A stretch of DNA of 61,966 nt from the NCBI GenBank assembly GCA_011959205.1, contig BLLV01000061.1:1-61966 (forward strand), read 5' to 3'. This DNA comes from Bacteroidaceae bacterium. GTDB taxonomy: Bacteria > Bacteroidota > Bacteroidia > Bacteroidales > Bacteroidaceae. The notes beneath the pieces are model-generated. The model saw only the letters and a program-made list of their open reading frames with translations, had not been told where the DNA came from and did no database searches. How positions within the stretch are numbered: the first letter of the stretch is position 1; every line of letters begins with the position of its first letter. The position numbers and the translations under genes were made by a program. Below, piece by piece: positions 26,243 through 33,377 of the stretch.

Positions 26243-26449
26243 TCAATACCTTTCAATACCTGTTCCCAACCACTGTGCCATACGAGGCTTACCATAAAAA
26301 TAATAAAACAGCAATCCTACCCAACTAGTGAAAACCACCAATACGATGGCTATCAGTTTCCTCTCTGCCGGCGCATGAATGCGCCATATTTCCAAAGCAG
26401 CTCTGATAGTCAGCACCAATCCAACAATCCATATTACGAATCCAACCAT
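26243..26449 (-). CDS. small two-helix membrane protein (PLDc_N-like)
   Basis: A 68-residue protein with two hydrophobic helices (about residues 2-18 and 32-50). An Arg/His/Ala loop lies between them, and YYFYGKPRM follows the second helix. The helix-Pro/Arg-helix-YY-G-(K/R) pattern resembles the phospholipase D nuclease N-terminal (PLDc_N) domain, which occurs alone in many small bacterial membrane proteins of unknown function. It ends the leftward stress-type cluster, 51 bases after the small lipoprotein gene. Confidence 0.65.
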   Translation of the reverse strand: MVGFVIWIVGLVLTIRAALEIWRIHAPAERKLIAIVLVVFTSWVGLLFYYFYGKPRMAQWLGTGIERY

Positions 26450-26500
26450 AATTTATTCACATGTAAGGTTTACTACTAACAAAATAATAAATTACAAAAA

Positions 26501-26791
26501 TCAGTCAAGCTTTTTACTTGCTTCCTTTTTAACTTCATTATATCCTTTCTTTATTTCCTTCTGAGCCTTCTCCGCTCCTTGTTTGACCTCCTTTTCTGTA
26601 TCTTTCCATGCATCCTTTACAGCATCAGCACCGTCTTCCACCTTATCGGAAATCTTGTCTGCGACATCATTGATGTCTTTTTTCACTTTTTCCACTTGGT
26701 ACTTTGCCCGGTCCTGTTCTCTTTTGTCACGACAAGATGTGAAGGAGACTACAAACGTCAATACAAAAACTGCTAACAATATTTTTTTCAT
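26501..26791 (-). CDS. small helical lipoprotein
   Basis: About 96 residues starting MKKILLAV (ATG 26791; an in-frame ATG two codons upstream is possible). Signal peptide with lipobox SFTSC (Cys near residue 20), then a single long charged helix. This is rich in Lys, Glu, Asp and Ala in a heptad-like pattern (DKISDKVEDGADAVKDAW and similar), like LEA/apolipoprotein-type repeats. Related proteins are linked with stress or desiccation responses, but no function is proven. It lies in the same direction as Mn-catalase but is separated from it by a terminator. Confidence 0.7.
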   Translation of the reverse strand: MKKILLAVFVLTFVVSFTSCRDKREQDRAKYQVEKVKKDINDVADKISDKVEDGADAVKDAWKDTEKEVKQGAEKAQKEIKKGYNEVKKEASKKLD

Positions 26792-26807
26792 ATCCATACT
26801 ATTTTAA

Positions 26808-26847
26808 TGATTAAAAGACTGTCCGGAAACCGGATTCCCGGACAGTC
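26808..26847 (-). terminator. terminator of the Mn-catalase unit
   Basis: A 10-bp GC-rich stem (GACTGTCCGG with CCGGACAGTC, 26817-26826 and 26838-26847) and an 11-nt loop are followed on the minus strand by TTTTAATC. Confidence 0.75.
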
Positions 26848-26873
26848 CATACAAATTTCAAGGTTCCAAACTC

Positions 26874-26984
26874 TTACTTCTTCTCTGCTTTCTTACATGA
26901 GGCAGAAGACTTACATTCTTGGGCCTGGGCACTCTTCTTCGTGCCCTTTGCCTCTTCCTGTTTCTTTTCTGTTTTCTTAGTCAT
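26874..26984 (-). CDS. 36-residue Lys-rich peptide with two Cys
   Basis: A short frame on the minus strand starting MTKKTEKKQEEAKGTKK and ending CKKAEKK before TAA. Of 36 residues about a third are Lys and seven are acidic; two Cys flank KSSAS. It lies between Mn-catalase (61-base gap) and a strong terminator 26 bases downstream, so it is probably the last gene of that transcript. I do not recognise a family. The coding call rests on position, clean start and stop, and biased composition. Confidence 0.55.
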   Translation of the reverse strand: MTKKTEKKQEEAKGTKKSAQAQECKSSASCKKAEKK

Positions 26985-27045
26985 AATTCAAATGGTTTAT
27001 GGTTAATAATTACAACGGCTTTAAACCGATGTTCTTTTCAAATCA

Positions 27046-27975
27046 CTAATACTTGCACCAAGACATCTCCTTCTTGGGAGTAGCCGCGAGCACCTGCCCG
27101 CTACGCTCCTTAGACAACTGAGCTTCTTTTTCGGCAATCTCTTTTTCCGTCCGGTCGGTACCTTTCGGTTTTCTATCCAGCAATCCGTCTGTACTTCTCA
27201 CTTCTTCAAGTGGCTTTTCCATATATTGCCACTGTTCCTTCAACTGCGTACTCTCTCCTTCATTCCAAGGTCCACGAGCGTCATCGCCCTTCGACAGATC
27301 GAAATATAAATTGCTGTATTTGGGAGATGTTTGAAAGACTCCCGGTGGGAAATTAGGCTGAATTGTTTCCAAAGCAGCCTCAAACTGCTGGTAATGTGTC
27401 ACTTCACGAGCCATAAGGAAACCAAGTGTTTCCTTTACTAAAGGATCGTCAGTCAACTGGAGAAGATTCTCATAACCTATTTTGGCACGTGCCTCTCCTG
27501 CCATGTTGGAACGGAGATCCACCGTCAATTCTGCCGTAGCAGATACATAGGTGGCACACCAGGGATTTCCATTACAGTCTGTCAAAGCCGGACTTCCGGG
27601 AGCACCTACCAAAAATTGTGGATTGGTGAATGCCTGATGAATCAGATCCTCTTTAGCAGACTTACCGCTCATCATCGTGCGGAGTGGCGTATCTTCAAGC
27701 ACGTTCTTCATTTCTCCATTCACCGGTCCCAAAAGCATTTGAATCGTGGCTCCTACAATTTCCAGATGTCCGAATTCTTCAGTAGCAATATCCATCAACA
27801 TGTCATATTTATCAGGAAATGGATTATGACAACTGAAAGCCTGCACAAAATATTGCAAGGCAGATTTCAATTCTCCATTCGCACCACCGAATGCCTCAAG
27901 CATCACACGTGCAAAACGCGGATCGGGTTGTGAAACCCTGGCGTTGAACTGCAAATCTTTCACATGATAAAACAT
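27046..27975 (-). CDS. manganese catalase
   Basis: A 309-residue non-haem dimanganese catalase that converts hydrogen peroxide to water and oxygen. Metal ligands are visible in the usual order: Glu in ANGELKSALQYF (about 35), Glu and His in TEEFGHLEIV (about 66-69), Glu in NMAGEARAKIGYE (about 160) and His in REVTHYQQF (about 195). The tail (about 245-300) is charged. The length is normal. It is the main enzyme of a leftward run containing GlsB-like, YtxH-like and Cys-rich small proteins, a typical general-stress context. Confidence 0.96.
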   Translation of the reverse strand: MFYHVKDLQFNARVSQPDPRFARVMLEAFGGANGELKSALQYFVQAFSCHNPFPDKYDMLMDIATEEFGHLEIVGATIQMLLGPVNGEMKNVLEDTPLRTMMSGKSAKEDLIHQAFTNPQFLVGAPGSPALTDCNGNPWCATYVSATAELTVDLRSNMAGEARAKIGYENLLQLTDDPLVKETLGFLMAREVTHYQQFEAALETIQPNFPPGVFQTSPKYSNLYFDLSKGDDARGPWNEGESTQLKEQWQYMEKPLEEVRSTDGLLDRKPKGTDRTEKEIAEKEAQLSKERSGQVLAATPKKEMSWCKY

Positions 27976-28001
27976 AATCTTTTCAATTTTAAGTCAATAA
28001 T

Positions 28002-28304
28002 TCAGGTTAATTCAGGTGAGTCTTCCACACACCCTCCTAGTTTATACAATTCAAATTCATACTTCTTTATGTAGGAACAGTCCGCATCACATATCTTTTT
28101 TTGACCCGCCCTGCTGCCGGCAGACGGCATGCACCTGTTTCCAAATAGTCTGCCACAACGAAGCCTGTATGCCTCAAGAGCTTTCTTTTTTTCTTCGTTA
28201 CAGCCTTCAGCGTATGCCAACAAGCACATCCGGTACAGTTGCTCATAATTTTCCCATCTGCCATTGTCCGGCAATTGATGTTTCAAATGTTCCTCCCATT
28301 TCAT
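28002..28304 (-). CDS. Cys-rich small protein of unknown function
   Basis: About 100 residues from MKWEEHLKHQ (ATG 28304; an in-frame ATG seven codons upstream adds a hydrophobic stub). Seven Cys occur (YRMC, EGC, LRCG, NRCM, KKIC, DADC, LGGC), spaced like a metal- or disulfide-binding protein. No signal peptide is seen. I do not recognise the family. It is 26 bases upstream of Mn-catalase in the same direction, so probably co-transcribed. A redox or metal role would suit this context but is not shown. Confidence 0.65.
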   Translation of the reverse strand: MKWEEHLKHQLPDNGRWENYEQLYRMCLLAYAEGCNEEKKKALEAYRLRCGRLFGNRCMPSAGSRAGQKKICDADCSYIKKYEFELYKLGGCVEDSPELT

Positions 28305-28340
28305 AAGCGTATGAATTATCAGCAAGTTATCTATTCCGGT

Positions 28341-28637
28341 TTATTTCTTTGCTTCGGAAGCCATTGTATGCATTTTGTTCTTAAAATCGTCTGTTTTCTC
28401 AGCAAAGCCGAATGCCTTGTCGGCCACCTTGTCCGCTACATTCTTTCCAGCATCCATCGCTTTTTCTTTGGCTTCATCGAACATGTCTTCCGCCTGGCCG
28501 GTTATCTTATGAAATGTGTCACATATTTTTTCCTTCAGTTTCCTAGCTTTTGAAGTACGTGAAAAACGGTAAGCAAAAGCACCGATGACCGAACCTATTC
28601 CCAGACCGATCCATAAGTTAGAATTTCTATTTTCCAT
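28341..28637 (-). CDS. YtxH-like membrane-anchored stress protein
   Basis: A 98-residue protein with one N-terminal glycine-rich membrane helix (LWIGLGIGSVIGAFAYRF, about 8-25). A long charged amphipathic helix follows, with repeated Ala/Lys/Asp motifs (AMDAGKNVADKVADKAFGFA). This is the architecture of YtxH/gas-vesicle-like general stress proteins. Function is unknown. It lies between the GlsB-like gene (30-base gap) and the Cys-rich gene (36-base gap) in one leftward unit. Confidence 0.75.
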   Translation of the reverse strand: MENRNSNLWIGLGIGSVIGAFAYRFSRTSKARKLKEKICDTFHKITGQAEDMFDEAKEKAMDAGKNVADKVADKAFGFAEKTDDFKNKMHTMASEAKK

Positions 28638-28667
28638 AATTAAGTTGTTTTTAAAAGGTTAAAATAA

Positions 28668-28925
28668 TCAAAATTCAATTCTCTTTTTGTTATTAAACAA
28701 TGAAACAATCCACAACAAAACGACAGCTCCTACAATCGAAGTAATCAGACTGCCCAATAAACCTGTCGTTGCTATTCCCAGCAGACCAAATACCCATCCA
28801 CCCAAAACACCGCCAACAACACCTACCAGCAGATTAGTAAACAGGCCAAATCCGCCGCCCCGCATGAATTTGCCGGCAACGAATCCGGCAAGAATTCCGA
28901 TAATAATGTACCATAGAAAATACAT
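28668..28925 (-). CDS. GlsB/YeaQ/YmgE family stress membrane protein
   Basis: An 85-residue protein with three glycine-rich membrane helices and the family pattern: WYIIIGILAGFVAGKFMRGGGFG, then LLVGVVGGVLGGWVFGLLG, then a final helix LLGSLITSIVGAVVLLWIV (about 57-75). This matches the transglycosylase-associated/GlsB family, induced by general stress in many bacteria; the biochemical role is unclear. It is the first gene of the leftward stress-type unit. Confidence 0.9.
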   Translation of the reverse strand: MYFLWYIIIGILAGFVAGKFMRGGGFGLFTNLLVGVVGGVLGGWVFGLLGIATTGLLGSLITSIVGAVVLLWIVSLFNNKKRIEF

Positions 28926-29469
28926 AGGCTGATTTTTTTAAATTATACACTCAGTTTAGAATTTACATGTAAACTATATAGATTGATATATCATCACTTT
29001 ATCTGTCCGGGGGTACTTGAAAATAAACAAGCTATTGCCCTGATAACAGAACTGACTATCAGTCTGGCCCGCAAATCAAAACTTAGACTTTTCATGGCTA
29101 TAAATTTTAATAATGAAACAATCCTGATATTTTACTATCTCAAAACAATGCGGTTTCAATCAGTTACAACAATCCGAACACCATATAACCCATTTTTCAT
29201 AGACTGGAAATTCGGCATACAACCAACTTTACCCCCTGTCATATACTGAAAAACAAAGCATTAAAAAAAATGGTTCAAGACATGAAAACAGAATTAACAT
29301 CATTTTTTACTTTATGAAAATTTAAAAAAGAATGCTCCTATTAGTACAAACATTCCATACACATGTAACCATATATAAGCAAACAAATGTAACCGAACAT
29401 TTGTTGTTTACTTCAAAAGAGGTTTACCCTTCTTTAAAAAAAACATTTTATTAACTAAATGCCTTAATT
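28926..29469. other. gene-free regulatory stretch between stress unit and barrel gene
   Basis: No supported gene. It must hold the leftward promoter of the stress unit and the rightward promoter of the barrel gene at 29470. A perfect 12-bp palindrome TTTACATGTAAA lies at 28962-28973, 37 bases upstream of the GlsB-like ATG, a possible operator. The half-sequence ACATGTAA recurs near 29361. A TTTG at 29400-29403 with a weak -7 (TACCCTTC, 29425-29432) may be the rightward promoter. Confidence 0.4.
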
Positions 29470-29985
29470 ATGAAAAAATTAATTTTACTGGCTATGATTG
29501 CACTAGCATCAGTGGGTATGAATGCCCAAACAGTTAAAGGAGAAGGCTCCTTGATGGGAAATGTCGGTTACCAAACCAATTATGAAAGATTCGGTCTGGG
29601 AGTACAAGGACGCTATGCGATAGCGAATAATCTGCGGATTGCCCCAGATGTAACTTTCTACTTTCCTAAAGACAAAATTACCGGCTTGGATGTAAATGTG
29701 AATTTCCATTATGTATTCAATTTCAAGGAAGACGGGCAGGGATTTTCTGTCTATCCCCTTGCAGGCATCGGTATGCAAAACAATTTCTACGGAAAAAAGA
29801 GTGTGGAAACAAACGGTAAAGAAGTGGAAATAGACCGAAGCAACTCTACCAAATTCGCTTTCAACCTGGGAGGAGGTATCACATTACCCATTTCCCAACG
29901 CAGCTATCTGAATGCTGAAGCCAAGTTCATGTTTGCCAAAGACGACAATGCGTCAATCATGCTAGGCTATGGATACAGGTTCTAA
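29470..29985 (+). CDS. small outer membrane beta-barrel protein
   Basis: A 171-residue protein with a signal peptide (about 1-19, cleavage near MNAQT). The barrel of about eight strands has alternating aromatic residues (NVGYQTNYERFGLGVQGRY, then FYFPKDKITGLDVNVNFHYVF) and ends in YGYRF, the C-terminal Phe signature for BamA recognition. It fits the OMP_b-brl/OmpX-like class. No substrate or partner is predictable. It is a single-gene unit, followed by an IS relic that includes a terminator-like hairpin. Confidence 0.85.
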   Translation: MKKLILLAMIALASVGMNAQTVKGEGSLMGNVGYQTNYERFGLGVQGRYAIANNLRIAPDVTFYFPKDKITGLDVNVNFHYVFNFKEDGQGFSVYPLAGIGMQNNFYGKKSVETNGKEVEIDRSNSTKFAFNLGGGITLPISQRSYLNAEAKFMFAKDDNASIMLGYGYRF

Positions 29986-30033
29986 AAAATAAGAAACAGA
30001 CAAATTTCACTTCTTTTACTTTTAAACCGTAAA

Positions 30034-30217
30034 TAAGGGGCTGTCCAAAAAGTCGGATAGCCCTTTTTACTATTATTTATTTCGGTAAAAAGTATTATCT
30101 TCCCGTTGCAACAAACAAACTTAATAGTAATGGCTAAAATAGTATTCAAAAAGTTAACTTCCAACCAAAATATACTTTTCCCCGTCAATTTATCGAAGAG
30201 AACATTCCAGAACAAAA
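30034..30217 (+). mobile_element. 5' end relic of an IS1182-type insertion sequence
   Basis: It begins with a GGGGCTGTCC...GGATAGCCC hairpin followed by TTTTT. The leader GGGCTGTCC-AAAAAGTC resembles the terminal repeat of Bacteroides IS1182-family elements. A frame then opens at 30130 with MAKIVFKKLTSNQNILFPVN, matching the start of IS1182 transposases (F-K-x-x-x-x-N-Q-x-x-LFPVNL). After about 28 residues it loses similarity and ends at 30240. Only the left end survives; no catalytic region or right end is visible. Confidence 0.65.
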
Positions 30218-30252
30218 AAAGCGTTCTGCTTTGCTTATGAAACAGAACGCTT
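30213..30252 (-). terminator. terminator after secG
   Basis: On the minus strand, AAGCGTTCTG pairs with CAGAACGCTT (10 bp) and is followed by TTTTTT. It lies 36 bases past the secG stop. Confidence 0.85.
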
Positions 30253-30287
30253 ATCCTTATTAATTAAGGAAAATATTTCCTCTATAG

Positions 30288-30653
30288 TTACTGTGCCGAA
30301 TCACTGGGAACAGAAACTTCTGCTGCATCATCATTTGTCTGCGGAGCTGCAAAACCTGAAGGGGCATTCAAAGGATTAGTAGCTCCTTCTTTCACCGCTT
30401 CTTCCATGATGATAGAAGAATCTGTATGAGCGACAGGAATGAAATAAGCGGTAAGCACACTGCATGCCACCATGAAAACAGCCAATCCCCATGTTAATTT
30501 CTCAATAAAATCTGTAGTCTTGCGAACACCCATAATTTGATTTGAAGAAGCAAAACTAGAAGCCAATCCACCACCTTTTGAGTTCTGAATCAGTACGACA
30601 AAGCACATCAAAAGAGCTGCAAGCACAATTAATCCAATAAGTAATAAATACAT
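30288..30653 (-). CDS. secG: preprotein translocase subunit SecG
   Basis: A 121-residue SecG with two membrane helices (about 2-20 and 52-72). The conserved loop NSKGGGLASSFASSNQIMGVRK (about residues 24-45) is the SecG signature. An Ala/Pro/Asp-rich tail extends beyond the usual ~75-residue core. SecG assists SecYE channel function in protein export. It is the last gene of the operon of sigma-54 activator, lptE, TPR protein and secG. Confidence 0.93.
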   Translation of the reverse strand: MYLLLIGLIVLAALLMCFVVLIQNSKGGGLASSFASSNQIMGVRKTTDFIEKLTWGLAVFMVACSVLTAYFIPVAHTDSSIIMEEAVKEGATNPLNAPSGFAAPQTNDDAAEVSVPSDSAQ

Positions 30654-30658
30654 TTTCT

Positions 30659-31414
30659 TTATTTTGATTTAGTGTTAATAATCAATTTCTCCAAAAATCT
30701 TATTTGGTCTGCAAAGTAAGCGTTTTTTTTTGGATATTTCAAATTTAATTTTTTAATAATTTCCAAGGCCTTAGAATATCTTTGTTGTTTAACGTATATT
30801 TTAGCCAATGTTTCAGTAAAATAGCTTTCATCCTCCATATCCTCTTCATTACCTTCCGGCTCATCTTCTTCAGAAACTTCGTTCTTCGCTGATGCCACCT
30901 CTTTTATTCCTAATTGAGGTAACAAAGGTTCCTCTGCAGACTTTTCAATGAAGTTATCTATCAAACTCTGTCCTTTCATCTGAGGAATATCATCAGACAC
31001 ACATTCTTCCTTATGCAATAGAAAAGAAGTATAATAATCAGTCGTTACCTCCATTGGCAGTTCCATAGCAACAGGTTCTTCAGGCAAAGAAGACAAAAAA
31101 GCATCAATCAATGAAAGAGTACGATCCCACCCAGCCTCTTCCTTAGGCTGATCTTGCTTTTCAAAGGAAGATATAGTAAATCGGTCTCCCTCCATCAGAT
31201 AAAAAAGAACTTTGCGGTCAGCTACATACAATGCAGCCTTGCGTAACTCCTCACCAAATGTTATGTCATGCAATAAAAACAGATTCTTCAAATAAAGCAG
31301 CCTTACTGTCTGAAAATACGGATAACGCGCAAGTAACGTCCGCAGCTCATACAAGGTGTCCCGATTCAATAGTTCAGGATGTGTTATCCATTCATATAAT
31401 TGTTGTTGTATCAT
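30659..31414 (-). CDS. TPR-containing protein of unknown function
   Basis: A 251-residue cytoplasmic protein conserved next to lptE and secG in Bacteroidetes. The N-terminal half (about 1-110) is helical, with WITHPELLNRDTLYELRTLL and RYPYFQTVRLLYLKNL. The middle (about 115-195) is acidic and low-complexity. The C-terminus carries a TPR-like helix pair, ETLAKIYVKQQRYSKALEII followed by LNLKYPKKNAYFADQI. No signal peptide. It starts 16 bases after lptE and ends 5 bases before secG. Its role is unknown; neighbours point to envelope assembly or export. Confidence 0.8.
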   Translation of the reverse strand: MIQQQLYEWITHPELLNRDTLYELRTLLARYPYFQTVRLLYLKNLFLLHDITFGEELRKAALYVADRKVLFYLMEGDRFTISSFEKQDQPKEEAGWDRTLSLIDAFLSSLPEEPVAMELPMEVTTDYYTSFLLHKEECVSDDIPQMKGQSLIDNFIEKSAEEPLLPQLGIKEVASAKNEVSEEDEPEGNEEDMEDESYFTETLAKIYVKQQRYSKALEIIKKLNLKYPKKNAYFADQIRFLEKLIINTKSK

Positions 31415-31430
31415 GATGAAAAAGAATTCA

Positions 31431-31958
31431 CTACCAATTTGCTACTGTAGCATTGAATATTTGCTCTACAATTTCTTTAATCATTTGGTTTACCAACTCA
31501 TCTTGTACAGCACTCAACTGCTGATTGGAATTATATTCACGACTAGCCGAAAATTGCTGTCCATTCATATTTTCCGTAGGATTGGAACTGTTGACAAAGT
31601 TCACTCTAACCGTCATACGCAATTCTACCATACTAGAATAACCATCAGACCCAATTCCTTTATTAAATGCCTCATAGTTTGTTATCTCACCGGACAATTG
31701 CAGGTCACCACTGCGCTTGACTTGCTTTAAACGAGTTTGTTGCATATAAATATCCTGTAATGCCGTGTTGAACATATTCTCCATCGGTCCCCAAACAAAA
31801 CCCGCTGAACGGTTTGGGAAATTCTCGAACGAAATAGTCTTTATCTTTGTATAATCTATAGACGATCCGTTAAATTTATAGGAAATAGAACAAGCAGTTA
31901 CTATTCCCGCCAGTACCGTCAACACACCAACAACTTTCAATTGTTTAATCCAAACCAT
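31431..31958 (-). CDS. lptE: LptE-like LPS assembly lipoprotein
   Basis: A 175-residue exported lipoprotein with lipobox IVTAC (Cys near residue 23). Mature part starts SISYKFNGSSIDYTKIKTIS and has the alpha/beta pattern of the Bacteroidetes LptE family, with NRSAGFVWGPMENMFNTALQ and a C-terminal helix (DELVNQMIKEIVEQIFNA). LptE plugs the LptD barrel that delivers LPS to the outer surface. Its start overlaps the end of the sigma-54 activator gene by 14 bases, implying translational coupling. Confidence 0.85.
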   Translation of the reverse strand: MVWIKQLKVVGVLTVLAGIVTACSISYKFNGSSIDYTKIKTISFENFPNRSAGFVWGPMENMFNTALQDIYMQQTRLKQVKRSGDLQLSGEITNYEAFNKGIGSDGYSSMVELRMTVRVNFVNSSNPTENMNGQQFSASREYNSNQQLSAVQDELVNQMIKEIVEQIFNATVANW

Positions 31959-33210
31959 ATTCTTTTATTTTTCTATAAAGTGTTCGCTCTGAAATATTCA
32001 AATCTTTTGCCGCATTCTTACGCTTTCCATGATGACGGTCGAGTGCCTTACGTATCATTTCTTTCTCTACTTCATCCAATGACAAAGGGGCTTCTTCTAC
32101 AACCTCCTCCGTATCCTGAATATCATCTACTACGGAATGAGCCGGTTTGGTGGCAGAAATTATGGTAGGCGTAGCAGGCACCACTGTAGCAACTAAATTC
32201 CGTTGCGGTTCCTGATAATAAGAAACCGCCGTGGTAGCTGGTGCCGTCGGAACAGATTGCACGCCACGTTCCGCCATCAGCGTATTGACTAACTTCTTCA
32301 AGTCAGTTACATCACGCCGCATATCAAACAATACCTGATATAAAATCTCACGCTCACTTTCAAAAGCCTTCCCTGTAGTTGCTTTCACTCCAAACAAAGC
32401 AGGCAAGCCAGAATTCACATGTTGCTCCGGTAAATAATTTCTCAAAATCTCTGCCGTTATATCCCGGTTAGTTTCAATAATAGATATCTGTTCAGTGATA
32501 TTTTTCAACTGGCGCACATTACCGGGCCATGAATAAGCTAGCAACAAAGCTTTTGCATCTTCTGTCAGCTGAATAGCCGGCATACGATATTTCTCTGCAA
32601 AATCTGATGCAAACTTACGGAAAAGTAAAGTTATATCATCTCCACGCTCACGCAAGGGAGGTATTTTTATAGGTACAGTGTTCAAACGATAATACAAATC
32701 CTCACGAAAACGACCTTCGGCAATAGCTTTCGTCAGATTCACATTGGTAGCGGCAACAATACGCACATCCGTTTTCTGCACTTTGGATGAACCTACCTTA
32801 ATGAATTCGCCACTTTCAAGTACACGTAACAGACGTGCCTGAGTAGCAAGAGGCAACTCCCCTACTTCATCCAAAAAAATGGTTCCACCATTGGCTTCGG
32901 CAAAATAACCGTTACGATCACTGATAGCACCCGTAAAGGCACCTTTTTCATGTCCGAAAAGCTCTGAATCTATAGTACCTTCAGGAATAGCTCCACAGTT
33001 CACTGCTATATAATGTCCATGTTTACGGCGACTGAACTGATGAATAATCTGTGGGAAATTTTCCTTTCCCACCCCACTTTCACCGGTGATCAGCACTGAC
33101 AAATCAGTGGGAGCCACCTGAATAGCCACGTCTATGGCACGGTTCAACCCCTCGGCATTACCAATAATACCAAATCTGAGCTTTACATTTTGTATTTCTG
33201 ACCTAAGCAT
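31945..33210 (-). CDS. sigma-54 interaction domain transcriptional activator
   Basis: About 421 residues from MLRSEIQNVKLRFGIIG (ATG 33210). This start is preferred over an in-frame one 90 bases upstream because a good promoter lies between (33229-33258). AAA+ domain: Walker A GESGVGKENF, the GAFTGA loop that contacts sigma-54, Walker B GGTIFLDEVGELP, and PGNVRQLKN near the end. There is no N-terminal receiver or sensing domain; a variable middle (about 270-370) precedes a Fis-type HTH (EKEMIRKALDRHHGKRKNAA and TLYRKIKEY). It would activate RpoN-dependent genes. It heads an operon with lptE, a TPR gene and secG. Confidence 0.9.
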   Translation of the reverse strand: MLRSEIQNVKLRFGIIGNAEGLNRAIDVAIQVAPTDLSVLITGESGVGKENFPQIIHQFSRRKHGHYIAVNCGAIPEGTIDSELFGHEKGAFTGAISDRNGYFAEANGGTIFLDEVGELPLATQARLLRVLESGEFIKVGSSKVQKTDVRIVAATNVNLTKAIAEGRFREDLYYRLNTVPIKIPPLRERGDDITLLFRKFASDFAEKYRMPAIQLTEDAKALLLAYSWPGNVRQLKNITEQISIIETNRDITAEILRNYLPEQHVNSGLPALFGVKATTGKAFESEREILYQVLFDMRRDVTDLKKLVNTLMAERGVQSVPTAPATTAVSYYQEPQRNLVATVVPATPTIISATKPAHSVVDDIQDTEEVVEEAPLSLDEVEKEMIRKALDRHHGKRKNAAKDLNISERTLYRKIKEYGLD

Positions 33211-33228
33211 ATTCACTCTATTATATGA

Positions 33229-33258
33229 CAAAATTACAAATTCTCGGGCAGACAACAA
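33229..33258 (-). promoter_or_regulatory. promoter of the sigma-54 activator-lptE-secG operon
   Basis: On the minus strand a perfect -7 TAATTTTG (33229-33236) and a TTG of the -33 element (33256-33258) are spaced 19 bp. It is a normal vegetative promoter, 19 bases before the chosen ATG. Confidence 0.65.
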
Positions 33259-33286
33259 GAAATTATAGCTGAAAAATAAAAAATAA

Positions 33287-33355
33287 GGCGTGGATTTCAC
33301 GGACAGATACGGTCTTTAATAGAAAAAAACCGTGAAACCCGCGCAATCCACGCCC
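33287..33355 (-). terminator. hairpin after the inositol-phosphate synthase gene
   Basis: Outer stem GGCGTGGATT with AATCCACGCC and a nested stem CACGG with CCGTG. The minus-strand tail is T-rich (TTATTTTTTATTTTT). Probable terminator of the leftward gene at 33378. Confidence 0.6.
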
Positions 33356-33377
33356 GAATAAAATATCTTGTTACAAA

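Noticed and set aside
28983..29249. 88-codon rightward frame upstream of the barrel gene
   Set aside because: No family resemblance, no signal peptide or regular composition, and it lies in an AT-rich regulatory interval.
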